A DNA stretch of 64,000 nt from Neocallimastix lanati (nom. inval.) (Eukaryota > Neocallimastigomycota > Neocallimastigomycetes > Neocallimastigales > Neocallimastigaceae): contig JACVTC010000139.1 of NCBI GenBank assembly GCA_016946835.1, positions 151,501 to 215,500 of the forward strand, written 5' to 3'. The translations under genes and the position numbers were made by a program. The notes under the pieces are model-generated. The model saw only the letters and a program-made list of their open reading frames with translations. It did not search any database and had not been told where the DNA came from. Shown here piece after piece: positions 44,301 through 53,657 of this stretch (positions are counted from its first letter, which is position 1; the number at the start of each line of letters is the position of its first letter).

Positions 44301-45298
44301 AAACATATCAAAGACTTAAGAAAAACTTTTATTGGAATCATATGATTAAAGATATCAAAAGAATTGTTAGTAATTGTGAAAAATGCCAATTAAATCATCC
44401 TCAACCATATCCAGAACCAACCGAAAACCATCCAACTAAAGTGGAGGGTCCCTTTGTGCATTTAGGATTAGATATTATAGGACCGTTACCAAAAACAAGA
44501 AATAATAACCAATATATTATAGTAACTATTGATTACTTTACCAAATGGGTTGAAGCCGAACCCACTGAAAACATAACTTCCTCTGATATAATTAAATTTT
44601 TAATAAACGTTTTTGCAAGGCATGGTGTGCCTCAAGTTATTACTACTGATAATGGAGCCCAATTCACCTCTGACATGACAAAAATCTTTCTTGACCTTTA
44701 TGACGTTTATGTAAAATTCATAGCTACTTATCACCCTGAATCAAATGGCCTTACTGAAAATCGAAATAAAGAAATTGGAAAATTACTCCGTTTATTAGGA
44801 AGGAAAAATCAAGATTGGGATGAAGTTTTACATTCTGCTTTATGGGCACTTCGAACTACCAAAAATACAGCTACTGGACATTCTAGTTTTGAATTAGTAT
44901 ATGGAAAAGAAGACCAACAGCCTTATGATATAGCCATAAGAACAATTGAAAATGCAGGTAAATTATATGATGAAATTTTAATGGAAAAATTTGTTCGTCA
45001 TTATCAATGGACTAGAGAAGCATGCGAAAATGTGAAGAATGCTAACAAGTATTGGGCAACAAGACGAGAAGAACAAATAAGTATGAAAAAAGGAAAAGAA
45101 TTAAAGGCTGGTGATCTTGTTCTTGTTAGAAACTTTAGCCGCACTAAGCTAGAACCATATTACAATGGACCATTTAAAATTTTAAAAATTCAATTCAACA
45201 CGGCAACCCTAATCGATCAGAAGACTGGAAAGCAACTCGATAGGAATGTTCACTTTAAAAATTTAGTAAAGTTTAACTCCGCTTACAGAGAAGCTTGA
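41288..45298 (+). CDS. Pol of E4 (protease-RT-RNase H-integrase)
   Basis: About 1336 residues in the -1 frame from gag, uninterrupted. Lead with ILPSILTQPNINKEK; YNIMDDLNNLKSSITIGQLL; protease IDSCSNLSI (Asp codon at 42221), again Cys in place of the active-site Gly; RT with SSPVVLILKHNGKWRLCIDY and FIDD (43268-43279); RNase H IIRTDASYNGIGG; HHCC (HNIGHEG with CEKCQ); integrase core GLDIIGPLP / TDNGAQF / PESNGLTENRNKEIG; C-terminal GDLVLVRNFSRTKLEPYYNGP. The leader, PBS and Pol similarities place E3 and E4 in one family; E2 shares their PBS. Confidence 0.92.
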   Translation, partial: FKLLNGSRSTPNDKTIASLNNLQNNTFTKNTPIDNNSFNKESEESDFSDTTESEDDIIINAIKRKMNDNNSEKEENNSKKVHKSLKDNPRPFATLALRKKKENELHNKPNKVYKNQILPSILTQPNINKEKQKEKELRKITRVRESKEENNNYSSKGKEKVESEDILVIDNEIEDLEMNKDNQQNKTNTLEKLISTKTKETNNENTQLVKRNIKMMNNKEPYNIMDDLNNLKSSITIGQLLNACPKIRSQLTQGLKLEKSKIIGTVDNVIARTLLVNNYDHSYISKSNEVAEEDLAMVDASVDGVLGKLLIDSCSNLSIVTKQYFDKLPGEYETVGKSRGRIQLATQDEEYSEGIIVRLPVKINNYEFNADFRIIEKEDSFYDMLINFKTQIDHCLFIHPTLNSLCKLLSESEYEEIAKINNQYYDEESIICTIRKVEETNNEKEIIKELTPMEFIESDEFLSTLNKDYKEQIIKILKEMIDIVATSTEELTPSKLSPHKIRLKANAKPVKLRSYRLTKLKSDILKEELTKLIKKGLIEPSCSEWSSPVVLILKHNGKWRLCIDYRKVNDMTEKDSYSVLYIDEIFDSLGGAKIFTTLDLFSGFHQILMDEESVEVTTFTTKFGNYQFKVMPFGLTGAPSTFQREMNKILFPFIGEFVYVFIDDVLIYSKSIEEHLIHIKQVLEVFKENKLKINIEKCHFLQTEVDVLDHKLTTKGLSPMESKITAIKKWEAPSSLHELRSFLGAIGYYRDFIPKYAQITSPLCKLLKKNTKYEWNKEQQESFELLKEKLINAPILKFPSFDKPFIIRTDASYNGIGGVLLQKEEETGKEHPIHFISRSLKKAEKNYGITDLEGTALFYCITKFKSYIEGNPLPTTIYTDHKPLVGLFKNKEPLNARQTRWCLTVSMLGINIKYESGKKNVLADALSRMKSKEERKILLTKITNGNNEELLSKVIKEFINEKFTVIDGEDYFIDNGNYRKLITDENERFKLILETHNIGHEGFYKTYQRLKKNFYWNHMIKDIKRIVSNCEKCQLNHPQPYPEPTENHPTKVEGPFVHLGLDIIGPLPKTRNNNQYIIVTIDYFTKWVEAEPTENITSSDIIKFLINVFARHGVPQVITTDNGAQFTSDMTKIFLDLYDVYVKFIATYHPESNGLTENRNKEIGKLLRLLGRKNQDWDEVLHSALWALRTTKNTATGHSSFELVYGKEDQQPYDIAIRTIENAGKLYDEILMEKFVRHYQWTREACENVKNANKYWATRREEQISMKKGKELKAGDLVLVRNFSRTKLEPYYNGPFKILKIQFNTATLIDQKTGKQLDRNVHFKNLVKFNSAYREA

Positions 45299-45305
45299 GT
45301 CTTCG

Positions 45306-45316
45306 TCGGGGCATCT
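45306..45316 (+). other. Polypurine-like tract of E4
   Basis: GTCGGGGCATCT directly before the 3' LTR, variant of the GGGGGCATC motif. Confidence 0.6.
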
Positions 45317-45799
45317 TGATAAGAATGTACTAAATAATGCATTCTTAATTAAATCTACGATTTATTTCTAATACATTATGTGTACATTATTATTTTTGTA
45401 CTTTAATAAATTTTTAAATCCAAAGATCAAAAATTAAATCAAAAATTATATTAAACTTTATATTTTTATATTAAATCTTATATTAATAGTAATATTTTTA
45501 TATATTTAAAACTTATATTAGCAATATTAATAATAAATCTTATTTTTTTTATTTTTATATTAATAATGAAAATTTGTATTAATAATACTTTTATATATTG
45601 ATAATTAAAAATTTATATATTATATTTTAACTTTTATTATAAAATTTTATATCGAAATGTTTTATTTTATATTGAAAAATATTTTATTTTATTAAAAACC
45701 TTTATATTAGAATAGTATTTTTATTTTTATTTGAATATTTTAACAGATTGTAATAAAAATTATAGCCAATTAAATAAATTCTTATTAGTAATATTTTAG

Positions 45800-45837
<38 letters not shown>

Positions 45838-46131
45838 TTTTATTAATATTATAAATGTATTTTATTTATATTGTTATAATTAAATTTTATATAATTGATT
45901 ATAAAATTCAATTTAAATTTAATAGTTTTTATAAAAAAAAAATAAATAAAATGTAATTTAGTGGCAAGAACAACTTTTATGCCTTGAAAAAAAGTATAAA
46001 TAGTTGTAAATTTTGCTACCAATTTTTAAAAATCATCAAGTAAAATTAATAAAATAAATAAATAAAAATAATAAATAAATAAAATTTGTGTTTCTTACTT
46101 TATTTTTATTTAATTCTCTAAAACCTTAACA
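45317..46131 (+). repeat. 3' LTR of E4
   Basis: 815 bp matching 38166-38982; the visible substitution is AATACTTTTATAT versus AATATTTTTATAT. ACTC and the E5 LTR follow. Confidence 0.92.
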
Positions 46132-46135
46132 ACTC

Positions 46136-46808
46136 TGATAAATAACCAAATTATAAATTAAGAAAAATCAATAAAATAGAATAATAACCCTCTTCATTAG
46201 TTATTGATAATTATAAAATAATATTTTAATAAAAATAAATTAAAAGATTTAAAATTATTAAATAAATATTTTTTAATTTAAAGAACAATGTATTTTATAT
46301 TAAATTATTCTTTTATTTTACTTTAACGATTTTAAATTAAATCTCAGTTTAAATTGATATTAATATTAATTAAAAAGAAACTTATTAATAATAACAAAAT
46401 TGTTTATTTTATCTTAAAAGTGTTTACTTAAAATAATTATATAGTTTTATTTTAAATAATTTAAACTTAAAAGAAAAATATAAAAACATGTAAATATTTC
46501 TTTAAAAATAAAAAATCAGAATTCAAGAATTAAAAATTTAAAATTTAAGTTTTAATAAATTATTTTCTTTTATTCTCATTTATTTTAAATACTTTTTATT
46601 AAGAATATAAATATTCAAAATAATAAAAAGTACAATTTTATATTGATAAATAAAGTTTTATTATAAAAAAAAAACAAATATTCTTTTCTTATTTTAAACT
46701 GTAGTGTTTTAATTAACATTTTTGTGTTAATAACTACCCTTTTAATTGACAAATTATTATCACTTTTAGAAGTAAATTCTAAATTAAGATAATAATCAAC
46801 ATTTGTCA
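46136..46808 (+). repeat. 5' LTR of E5
   Basis: 673 bp, TGATAAATAACC to CATTTGTCA. It contains ATATAAAAACATGTAA near 46480, the same core as the C1 and E3 LTRs. Confidence 0.75.
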
Positions 46809-46811
46809 AAC

Positions 46812-46824
46812 TGGTGGAGAATCC
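46812..46824 (+). other. Primer-binding site of E5
   Basis: TGGTGGAGAATCC, 3 nt after the LTR. It shares TGGTGGAGA with E2-E4, then differs. Confidence 0.6.
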
Positions 46825-47128
46825 TAACTAAGCCCGGTGAGGTAAGTAGAATTCTTTATTCTATAAAAAAAAAAAAAATTAAAACCCAATGAGGTAATTA
46901 AAGTTATTCTTATGTAAAACCCAATGAGGTAAAATACTTAAGTGAAAATTAATAATAAATAAAAGAAAACCATTAAATCATAGTTATAAAATATTTAGCA
47001 GAAATTAATTTAAATAGATTAATGTAATAATTAATTTAAAAATTATTGATATAATTATTTTAAAAAAAAATTATAAGTTACACAATTAATAAAAATATAG
47101 TAAATTAAATTATAATTAATTATTATTA

Positions 47129-47197
<69 letters not shown>

Positions 47198-47514
47198 CCA
47201 TTATAGAACTAGTAATAATATATAATTTTTAGATATTAAAAATTAATCTTAGTTTATATATAAAACAAAGAAAAGATAATATATATTAAATGAAGAAAAT
47301 AATAAAATAAGTTAAATAATATAAATAAGTTAAATAATATAAATAAGTTAAATAATATAAATATAAATAAGTAAAATAATACAAATAATATAAGTAAATA
47401 ATATATATATATAAAAAAAAAAAAAAAATAAATATACATATATAGTGATACAATAAAGTAGCATATATAAGTAAAATAAAATAAAATAAAAATATATAAA
47501 AAAAAAAAAAAAAA
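46825..47514 (+). other. 5' leader of E5
   Basis: Three copies of a CCC(A/G)(A/G)TGAGGTAA motif (about 46831, 46885 and 46919), each able to form a small CC/GG hairpin; a 50-nt poly(A) run (47131-47180); and an 18-bp AAGTTAAATAATATAAAT tandem repeat near 47308-47360. The long antisense frame here is low-complexity artefact. Confidence 0.65.
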
Positions 47515-48444
47515 ATGGAAAATCAAATAAAATTAATAACGTTCAACAGACTTCCCATTCTCGGAAAAACAAAAGTTGCATTCGAACATTGGTGTCTTAC
47601 TTTTAAAGTAAGCGAAGAAAGAGAGAAAATAGATTATTTAATTGCAATAACAGATGGTGTTGCAAGGACAATAGTTTATAATTCTCTAAATAAAAAAATA
47701 CCAGATGAATATGATACTATATTAACAAATTTAGCAAAGTATTATAAGAAAACTGCGTCAAAGAATTCCAGACTTCTGGAACTTTCATCTATTACTATAC
47801 GTAAAGATGAAACAATTACAGACTTTGACATACGATTCTCTGAATTGCTAAACCAAATAAGTAAAACTGTGGTAATCTCAGATGTTATCGTAACATCTTA
47901 TTATATAAATGCTTTTCGTAATTGGAATAAAATATACGAAAGCTTAATGGAGGAAGAACCAACAACCTTAGAAGAAGCTCAGAAAATCACTTCGAAGAAA
48001 GAAAAGATTATGAACCTTATTAAAGAAAATAAAAATAAAAATCCTTCAAAAGAGAAAACTACTAGCCATAATTCTACAAAAAGGCAATCCGAAAGTTCTT
48101 ATATTAATTTTTATTCTCCAAATAATAAAAATAAGGAAGGAAATAATAATAACGCTAATACTTCAACGTATGGATATCAAAATAAAAATTTTTATAATAA
48201 TAAATCCTATAATAGTAACTACAATAATAAGTACAATAATTATTATCAATATAAAGAACAATTAAATAAAAATACTAATAATAATAGAAATAATGCAAAA
48301 CAAAGCATAAATGATGAAGAAATAAAAGAAATAACACAAAAGCTCTCCGACTTAAAAATTAATTTTTGCATAAATTGTATGAGGATCGGACATAATGAAG
48401 TTGACTGCCCAGAATCTGAACAAAATGATGAACGTTTAAAATAA
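47515..48444 (+). CDS. Gag of E5
   Basis: 309-residue Gag with a different capsid sequence from E1, E3 and E4 but the same plan: a capsid region (FEHWCLTFKVSEEREKIDYL, then SSITIRKDETITDFDIRFSELL), a Lys/Asn/Tyr-rich linker, and the knuckle CINCMRIGHNEVDC close to the C-terminus. ATG 47515 follows an A run. The ORF is intact although its pol is deleted. It ends TAA 48442-48444 in a frameshift cassette with a variant heptamer. Confidence 0.88.
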   Translation: MENQIKLITFNRLPILGKTKVAFEHWCLTFKVSEEREKIDYLIAITDGVARTIVYNSLNKKIPDEYDTILTNLAKYYKKTASKNSRLLELSSITIRKDETITDFDIRFSELLNQISKTVVISDVIVTSYYINAFRNWNKIYESLMEEEPTTLEEAQKITSKKEKIMNLIKENKNKNPSKEKTTSHNSTKRQSESSYINFYSPNNKNKEGNNNNANTSTYGYQNKNFYNNKSYNSNYNNKYNNYYQYKEQLNKNTNNNRNNAKQSINDEEIKEITQKLSDLKINFCINCMRIGHNEVDCPESEQNDERLK

Positions 48445-48467
48445 ATAATGGGAGTACGCAATCTCCC
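48435..48467 (+). promoter_or_regulatory. -1 ribosomal frameshift signal of E5 (variant heptamer)
   Basis: T TTA AAA at 48435-48441, an 8-nt spacer starting with the gag stop, stem GGGAG (48450-48454) / CTCCC (48463-48467), and an 8-nt loop. The spacing is the same as in the other four elements. Confidence 0.8.
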
Positions 48468-48876
48468 AATATAAATAAAATTGCAAATACAATAAATTCC
48501 AATAATAACAATAACATATACCCAATTAATGCCGCACAAAAAAAAAAGACTACAACTTCAAATCAATTGAATAAAACCAAAATAAAATTATCAAATAAAT
48601 CAATTATTAAACCTTCAATATTAAACCAACCCAAAATTAAAATAGTAAAACAACAAAAAAGAGAAATTAGAGACAAAAGAAGAAGAGCCATGGATATAGA
48701 TGATAATGAAGAAGAATAATCCAACCAGAATGAAAATAACGAAACTAATAATAATCAAGAAATAGAAAATAAAAATAATCTTGAGGAAAGTATAAATCTT
48801 AATAATAATCATAGTAATGATGGTATTATTAATAATAATGACAGTAATGGAATTAGTAATAATAATGATAATAATA

Positions 48877-49011
48877 CAAATAATACAAATAATACAAATA
48901 ATACAAATAATACAAATAATACAAATAATACAAATAATACAAATAATACAAATAATACAAATAATACAAATAATACAAATAATACAAATAATACAAATAA
49001 TACAAATAATA
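48877..49011 (+). repeat. 9-bp tandem repeat (ACAAATAAT)n
   Basis: About 15 units encoding Thr-Asn-Asn in the pol frame; one side of the deletion in E5. Confidence 0.9.
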
Positions 49012-49179
49012 AAAATAATAAAAATAATTATGATAATAAGAATAATGATGATAATAAAAATAATAATAGTAATAAAAATAATGAAAATTATAAAAATAAA
49101 AATGAAATAAAAACAAATAATGTAATTGATTTAGATAAAGATAATTATAATGAAAATAAGCCAACATTTGTCAACTCTA

Positions 49180-49920
49180 TGTAAGAATCTATAATAATTT
49201 GTTAGCAAATAATTATATTTTCTTAGTTAAGTTATTATAACTTTATTTAATTACATATAATATTTATTAAATTTATTTAATTTAATTTTAAATATTCATT
49301 AATTTAACAAAATTTATTTAATTAATTTTAAATAATATATTTACAATATGCTAAATTCTCTACTGTAACTAATGTATTTTGTATTGTATTTTATTCTGTA
49401 TTTTATAATGTATTCTGTATTTTATTAACTATTTAATTTTATATTTTTAATATAAGGATAAATTATATGATCGAAATATCTTTTATTATTTTATTCTTTT
49501 ATTTTCGATCATTAGATTGGAAAATCGGTTAATTAAGATTTTTTCCAATTACTTTTTAGAAGTAATCGGTTTTACTTAATTAATGCGATGATCGATATGG
49601 ATAGAATATCGATCGAAAACTTATCTAGGTTTTTCTATCTAATCTTTTCCTAGATAAGAGATTTGTTAAGATTAGAAAACCCTTTCTTATTTAACCTTAT
49701 TTTCATAAAAAAATATAAATAAGGCTCTTGAGTTCTCTTTGAGAAATCAAGAGTTATTATTATAAAAAACATAGTTATAATAGTAACATTTTTATATTTT
49801 TAACTTTAATAAATTAATAAAAATATTTTATTCAAAAACATATTTTTAAAATCAATTTATACAAACAATTCTTTTCTTACTTTTTGTGTTATTATTATAA
49901 TTAATTTTATAATAAACTCT
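49180..49920 (+). repeat. LTR6, probable solo LTR of a chromovirus-like element
   Basis: Begins TGTAAGAATCTATAAT and ends near ATAATAAACTCT. The inverse of this sequence forms the LTR next to the minus-strand pol at 62333 (61443-62323), with moderate divergence. It contains AATATAAATAAGGCTCTTGAG near 49712 as a TATA-like core. Flanked by ACTCTA (49174-49179 and 49921-49926), it sits in the same site as the rest of the stack. The exact 3' end is uncertain. Confidence 0.7.
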
Positions 49921-49926
49921 ACTCTA

Positions 49927-50083
49927 AAGGTAAAAAAAAATTTATTTTATTTTATTTTCTCAACTTAATGAATTAGTCGTTAAGTTGTAGTTAATAATTC
50001 TATTTTGAGTTAGTTCTTAATAGAATTATTACACTCTATTGTAATAATTTAATTAAAAAATTATAATTAAATTATTAATCATT
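49927..50083. other. Pre-insertion flanking DNA
   Basis: AT-rich sequence starting AAGGTAAAA, inferred to be the original DNA beyond the stack target. No gene seen. Confidence 0.5.
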
Positions 50084-50088
50084 AATAT

Positions 50089-50722
50089 TGTTAAGATTAT
50101 GATATAATTTATAGTTTAAATTTAAATAAAATAATATGGTTTATTAAAAAATATTCACTAAGTCGATATGTCTATATAGTAATATACTATATAGATATAT
50201 AATAAAAATAATAAATATTTAAATGTTTAGTTTAATAAAAATTTATTTATAATAAACTTTGATAATTAGAATTATCAAATTAATTTAATTTTAAATTTGT
50301 TTATTTTATTTAATAATAAAATATCTATAATATATTACTATTAAGGTAATTTTACAATAACCTTACAAAGAACATAAAAGATAGATTTTTACATCTTTCT
50401 TTTATACTTTGTAAGTTACATAATAATAATATTTAATTATAAGATAGTAATAATATAGTAATATAAATAATAATAAAATATAAGGATAAATTTAATTATA
50501 TAATTAATTTGAATAATTGAATTTAATATAGATATGTTGTAAACATATATAAAAACATAATATAAATAAAATACACGTGACGTCAAATGTATCATTGAAA
50601 TTAATTATTAATATAAACCTTATTTATTAATATTCTCAGAATTATTAGGCCTAAGATAACCCTTTAAATATTAAACAAGAATTTATATTAATTATTAATT
50701 ATTTAAATATATATATTATTTA
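50089..50722 (-). repeat. LTR7, inverted copy, left piece
   Basis: The reverse complement of LTR7 (52997-60244), missing the first ~80 bp of the LTR. AATAT at 50084-50088 matches AATAT at 61370-61374, so this piece and 61242-61369 were one minus-oriented LTR. Bases 50674-50722 are repeated at 61242-61290. Confidence 0.75.
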
Positions 50723-50726
50723 CATT

Positions 50727-52410
50727 AGGAGGAAAGGTTGCAAATCAAAGACAACATAGATGGTACCTTTTCTTCCAAGAATATAATTTTATAATAAAGT
50801 ATAGGCAGGGAAACAAAAACGGAAAACCTGACAGTCTATCTAGGAGACCTGATTATATTAAAAATAACATTGAAGAAAAACCTGAAAATATTTTAGATAT
50901 AAAAAATGTTAAAGAATTTCCATGTTTTGTTAGCATTGTTAGTGATCTTTTAGAAAGAATTATTGATGCTACTAAGTCTGACGCTACAGCTGAGGATATT
51001 CGACTTTACTTTAGTCCTCAAAATGTAAAAAATAATATGTCCTATAAGCCCTTCAGAAAAATGGAAAAGTTTAAATTAAAAGACAATTTAATATTTTATA
51101 ATAATCTAGTCTATATTCCTGAAGTTCTCCGACTAGAAATATTAACTAAGTATCATGAAAAGCCTGCTGCCGGTCATTTAGGAATTAAAAGAACTTTAGA
51201 GTTAATAACAAGAAACTTTTGGTGGCCTAAAATAAAAGAAGATGTAACTAAATATGTAAACTCTTGTCAGTCCTGTGCAAGAAACAAAATAAATAGGCAC
51301 AGAAAATATGGTCTTCTACAACCTTTGGATACTCCCGAAAGACCTTGGAAATCTATTGAAATCGACTTTCTATGCGGTCTTCCTGATTCTAAAGGATATA
51401 CAGTAATAATGGTAGTTGTCGATCGTTTTTCTAAAATGATCCACTTAATTCCCTTTAAACAAATACCTGATGCAAAACAAACTGCTAAAGCTTTTATGAA
51501 TAATATCTTTAAACTACATGGTTTACCTCAAGATATTTACACAGACAGAGGATCACAATTTACAAGTGCTCTTTGGAATGAATTTATGCATTTATTAAAA
51601 ATTAAAAATAATATAGCTACCACAGATCATCATGAAACAGTCGGACAAGTTGAAAGATGTAACTCTTTTATTGAACAATATCTCAGGGCTTATTCAAGAG
51701 CTTATTATCATGATGACTGGATAGATTGGATCTACCTCGCAGAATTTGCATATAATAATTCGGTTAACGAATCTACTAAGGAAACACCTTTCTTTATAAA
51801 TTATGGGTTCCATCCTTCCTTGGACGAATTCTTTTTATTACCTCAAATGGATACTAATTTTAAATATATAAAAAATGTAAATACTAGTTTTAATCACATT
51901 AAAGACGTCTTACTACGTTCCAAAGAATTATATAAAAGGCATGCTGATAAGAAAAGATTAGAACCTCCTGTTTTTAAAGAAGGTGACTTAGTATGGGTTC
52001 AAAGTCCTCCTTCTCTTAATATCGAAGAATATTCTAAATTATCACCTTGTAAGTACGGACCCTATAAAGTACTTGAAGCTTTAGATAATAATAATTATAA
52101 AATAGATTTAAAAAGATCTCCTTTCCCTAAACACCATCCAATATTCCATATATCTGAGCTCGAGCCTTTCATTCCTACTCCTCCAGAATATAGAAAAAGA
52201 AGATCTCATAATGAATCTATTAAGGATATTATAGAAATAGCAGGATTTAGGATCAATTATAAGAAAAAATGTTATGAATATCGTGTAAGGTATAAATATA
52301 AAAATTCATATGATTGGGTTCCTTCAGAAGAAGTTGAAAATAACCCAAGAAATCAAGAGATTTATTTATTATATTTAAAGAATGGAAGGAAGCTTACTTC
52401 GATAGCTTAT

Positions 52411-52416
<6 letters not shown>
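50727..52416 (+). pseudogene. Chromovirus-type Pol, 5'-truncated (RNase H end-integrase-chromodomain)
   Basis: Open frame of ~560 codons that starts in the tail of RNase H (NQRQHRWYLFFQEYNFIIKY, SLSRRPDY) directly after the LTR7 piece, so protease, RT and most of RNase H are absent. The integrase is complete: HHCC (HEKPAAGHLG with CQSCAR), core EIDFLCGLP / YTDRGSQFTS / HHETVGQVERCNSFIEQYL. A GDLVWVQ region and HPIFHISELEPF follow, then a chromodomain-like end (SIKDIIEIAGFRINYKKKCY ... DWVPSEEV). Chromodomains of this group bind histone marks to direct integration. No ATG suits a full protein, so it is a fragment although the frame is clean. Confidence 0.85.
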
Positions 52417-52457
<41 letters not shown>

Positions 52458-52996
52458 GGAAAATTTATTTTTTATTATTAATTTTTTAACTTTTACTTTA
52501 TTATTATCTTTTTTTAGTTAATTTTAATTTTTCAAAATTTCAAAATTTCAAAATTCAAAAAATATAGCTATATTACACTCTTAACAATCAATTTATAATT
52601 CAATATAATCAAAATTTTATAAATTAATGAAATTTTCATTTTTTTAAAATTTAATGCAACAAATTAAAAAGTTAATTGAAATTAAAATTTCAAAATTTCA
52701 ATTTCAAAAATTCTAAATCAAATTCATTCAAAAATGGTACCATTATATTCACAACTATCAATTTTATTAACTAAATTTTAATTTTACTAAATTTTAGAAA
52801 TTTCAAAATTTCAATGAAATGGTCACTTGAAATGGGGTTTCCTGTAAAAATTTAAAAGGACTCAAGTGACCTTCTTCCTTTGAAATTAAAAAATTTTTAA
52901 TTTATGAAATTCCAAAAATTTTTTTTTAATAAAAAATTTAGACCTCCATATCGTTACACAAAAATCGTCTTGAATCCGATTTTTATGGGAGGTCGT
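52417..52996 (+). other. 3' region between pol and LTR7
   Basis: A 37-nt A run after the stop, then AT-rich sequence. At 52941-52993 a strong nested hairpin has outer GACCTCC/GGAGGTC and inner AAAAATCG/CGATTTTT. The ATGGGAGGTCG part sits just before LTR7 and may act as polypurine tract. Confidence 0.55.
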
Positions 52997-53104
52997 TGTT
53001 GAAATTATATCTGAATTGAAATCTCAATTTCAGTTATTTACATTTCAATAATTAAAAATATTATTTATTTAATTATAAATAATATATATATTTAAATAAT
53101 TAAT

Positions 53105-53468
53105 TGTTAGAAAATTAGTATTTTTAGTTTAAATTTTTAATTAACACTTTGTTCAATACTTTTATTTTATTATAATTTTAAATATTAAATATTAAATAGT
53201 ATATTATAAATAAATAGGATATATTACAATAATATATAGTTTATATAGTTTATGATACAAATAATATAGTTTTAAAATTTTTTATAAGCCTCTTTTATAT
53301 TATTTCTAATAAGTCATGTATTTAATATAATAAATATGTACGTTCCATTGAATGTAATTTTTATGAATATAAAAATATTAAATCATGTATTATTATTAAA
53401 AAATAGGTTCTTTAATAAAAATAAAAACTTTTAGTAAAAAGTAAATATTTATTTACGATTTTTTGTCA
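53105..53468 (+). repeat. 5' LTR of C2
   Basis: 364 bp, TGTTAGAAAATTAG to TTTTTTGTCA. Confidence 0.94.
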
Positions 53469-53484
53469 GATTAAGAGTCTCAGT
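53468..53484 (+). other. Primer-binding site of C2
   Basis: AGATTAAGAGTCTCAGT at the LTR end, identical to C1 although their LTRs are unrelated. It matches the tRNA-Lys(CUU) anticodon arm in antisense. Confidence 0.6.
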
Positions 53485-53657
53485 GACTCTCTAGTGTTTT
53501 TAAGATACATTTATGTGTGAAAAATATATTGAGGAATTTAGTAATTAGTTATAATTAGTGTTGTCGATAATTGAGTAATCGACAAAATAAATAAATAAAA
53601 CTTTTATAAATAATAAAAAATAATAATAAACAAAAGAAAAGTAAACAGAAAAAAAAA

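Larger units (their letters stand above)
38166..46131 (+). mobile_element. Ty3/Gypsy retrotransposon E4, apparently intact
   Basis: 8.0 kb with LTRs of 817 bp (38166-38982) and 815 bp (45317-46131) differing by A-run lengths and at least one substitution. PBS, a 1.4-kb structured leader, intact gag and intact pol joined by a -1 frameshift signal, and a polypurine-like tract. ACTC at 38162-38165 and 46132-46135 is the target duplication. Confidence 0.92.
46136..49173 (+). mobile_element. Ty3/Gypsy retrotransposon E5, 3'-truncated
   Basis: 3.0 kb: a complete 5' LTR, PBS, leader and gag, but pol stops after its N-terminal lead. Only the last ~12 bp of the 3' LTR (CAACATTTGTCA, 49162-49173) remain before the ACTC target copy. 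Both outer ends and the target duplication are preserved, so the loss was an internal deletion after insertion. Confidence 0.82.
48435..49185 (+). pseudogene. Pol N-terminal remnant of E5
   Basis: The -1 frame encodes NGSTQSPN, then the lead motif IIKPSILNQPKIKIVKQQ found in the other Pols. A TAA at 48718-48720 interrupts it; the neighbourhood EEE-stop-SNQNEN suggests a former Gln. It then runs through an Asn-Thr repeat into the LTR end. Protease and everything downstream are gone. Confidence 0.75.
20402..49926 (+). other. Stack of seven LTR insertions at one 7-bp site
   Basis: E1, E2, E3, a minus-orientation solo LTR, E4, E5 and LTR6 follow each other with nothing between them but AACTC (27908-27912), ACTC (30345-30348), ACTC (37368-37371), ACTC whose A is the solo LTR's last base (38162-38165), ACTC (46132-46135) and ACTCTA (49174-49179). 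AACT precedes E1 and ACTCTA closes the stack at 49921-49926. These serve as target duplications for each element. The site before insertion reads TTCACT-AACTCTA-AAGG. Successive insertion at one point beside the tRNA-like gene explains the order. Confidence 0.85.

Noticed and set aside
20406-49173. Tandem array made by unequal LTR-LTR recombination
   Set aside because: That gives repeats of one element sharing LTRs. Here each element has its own distinct LTR pair and its own target copy.
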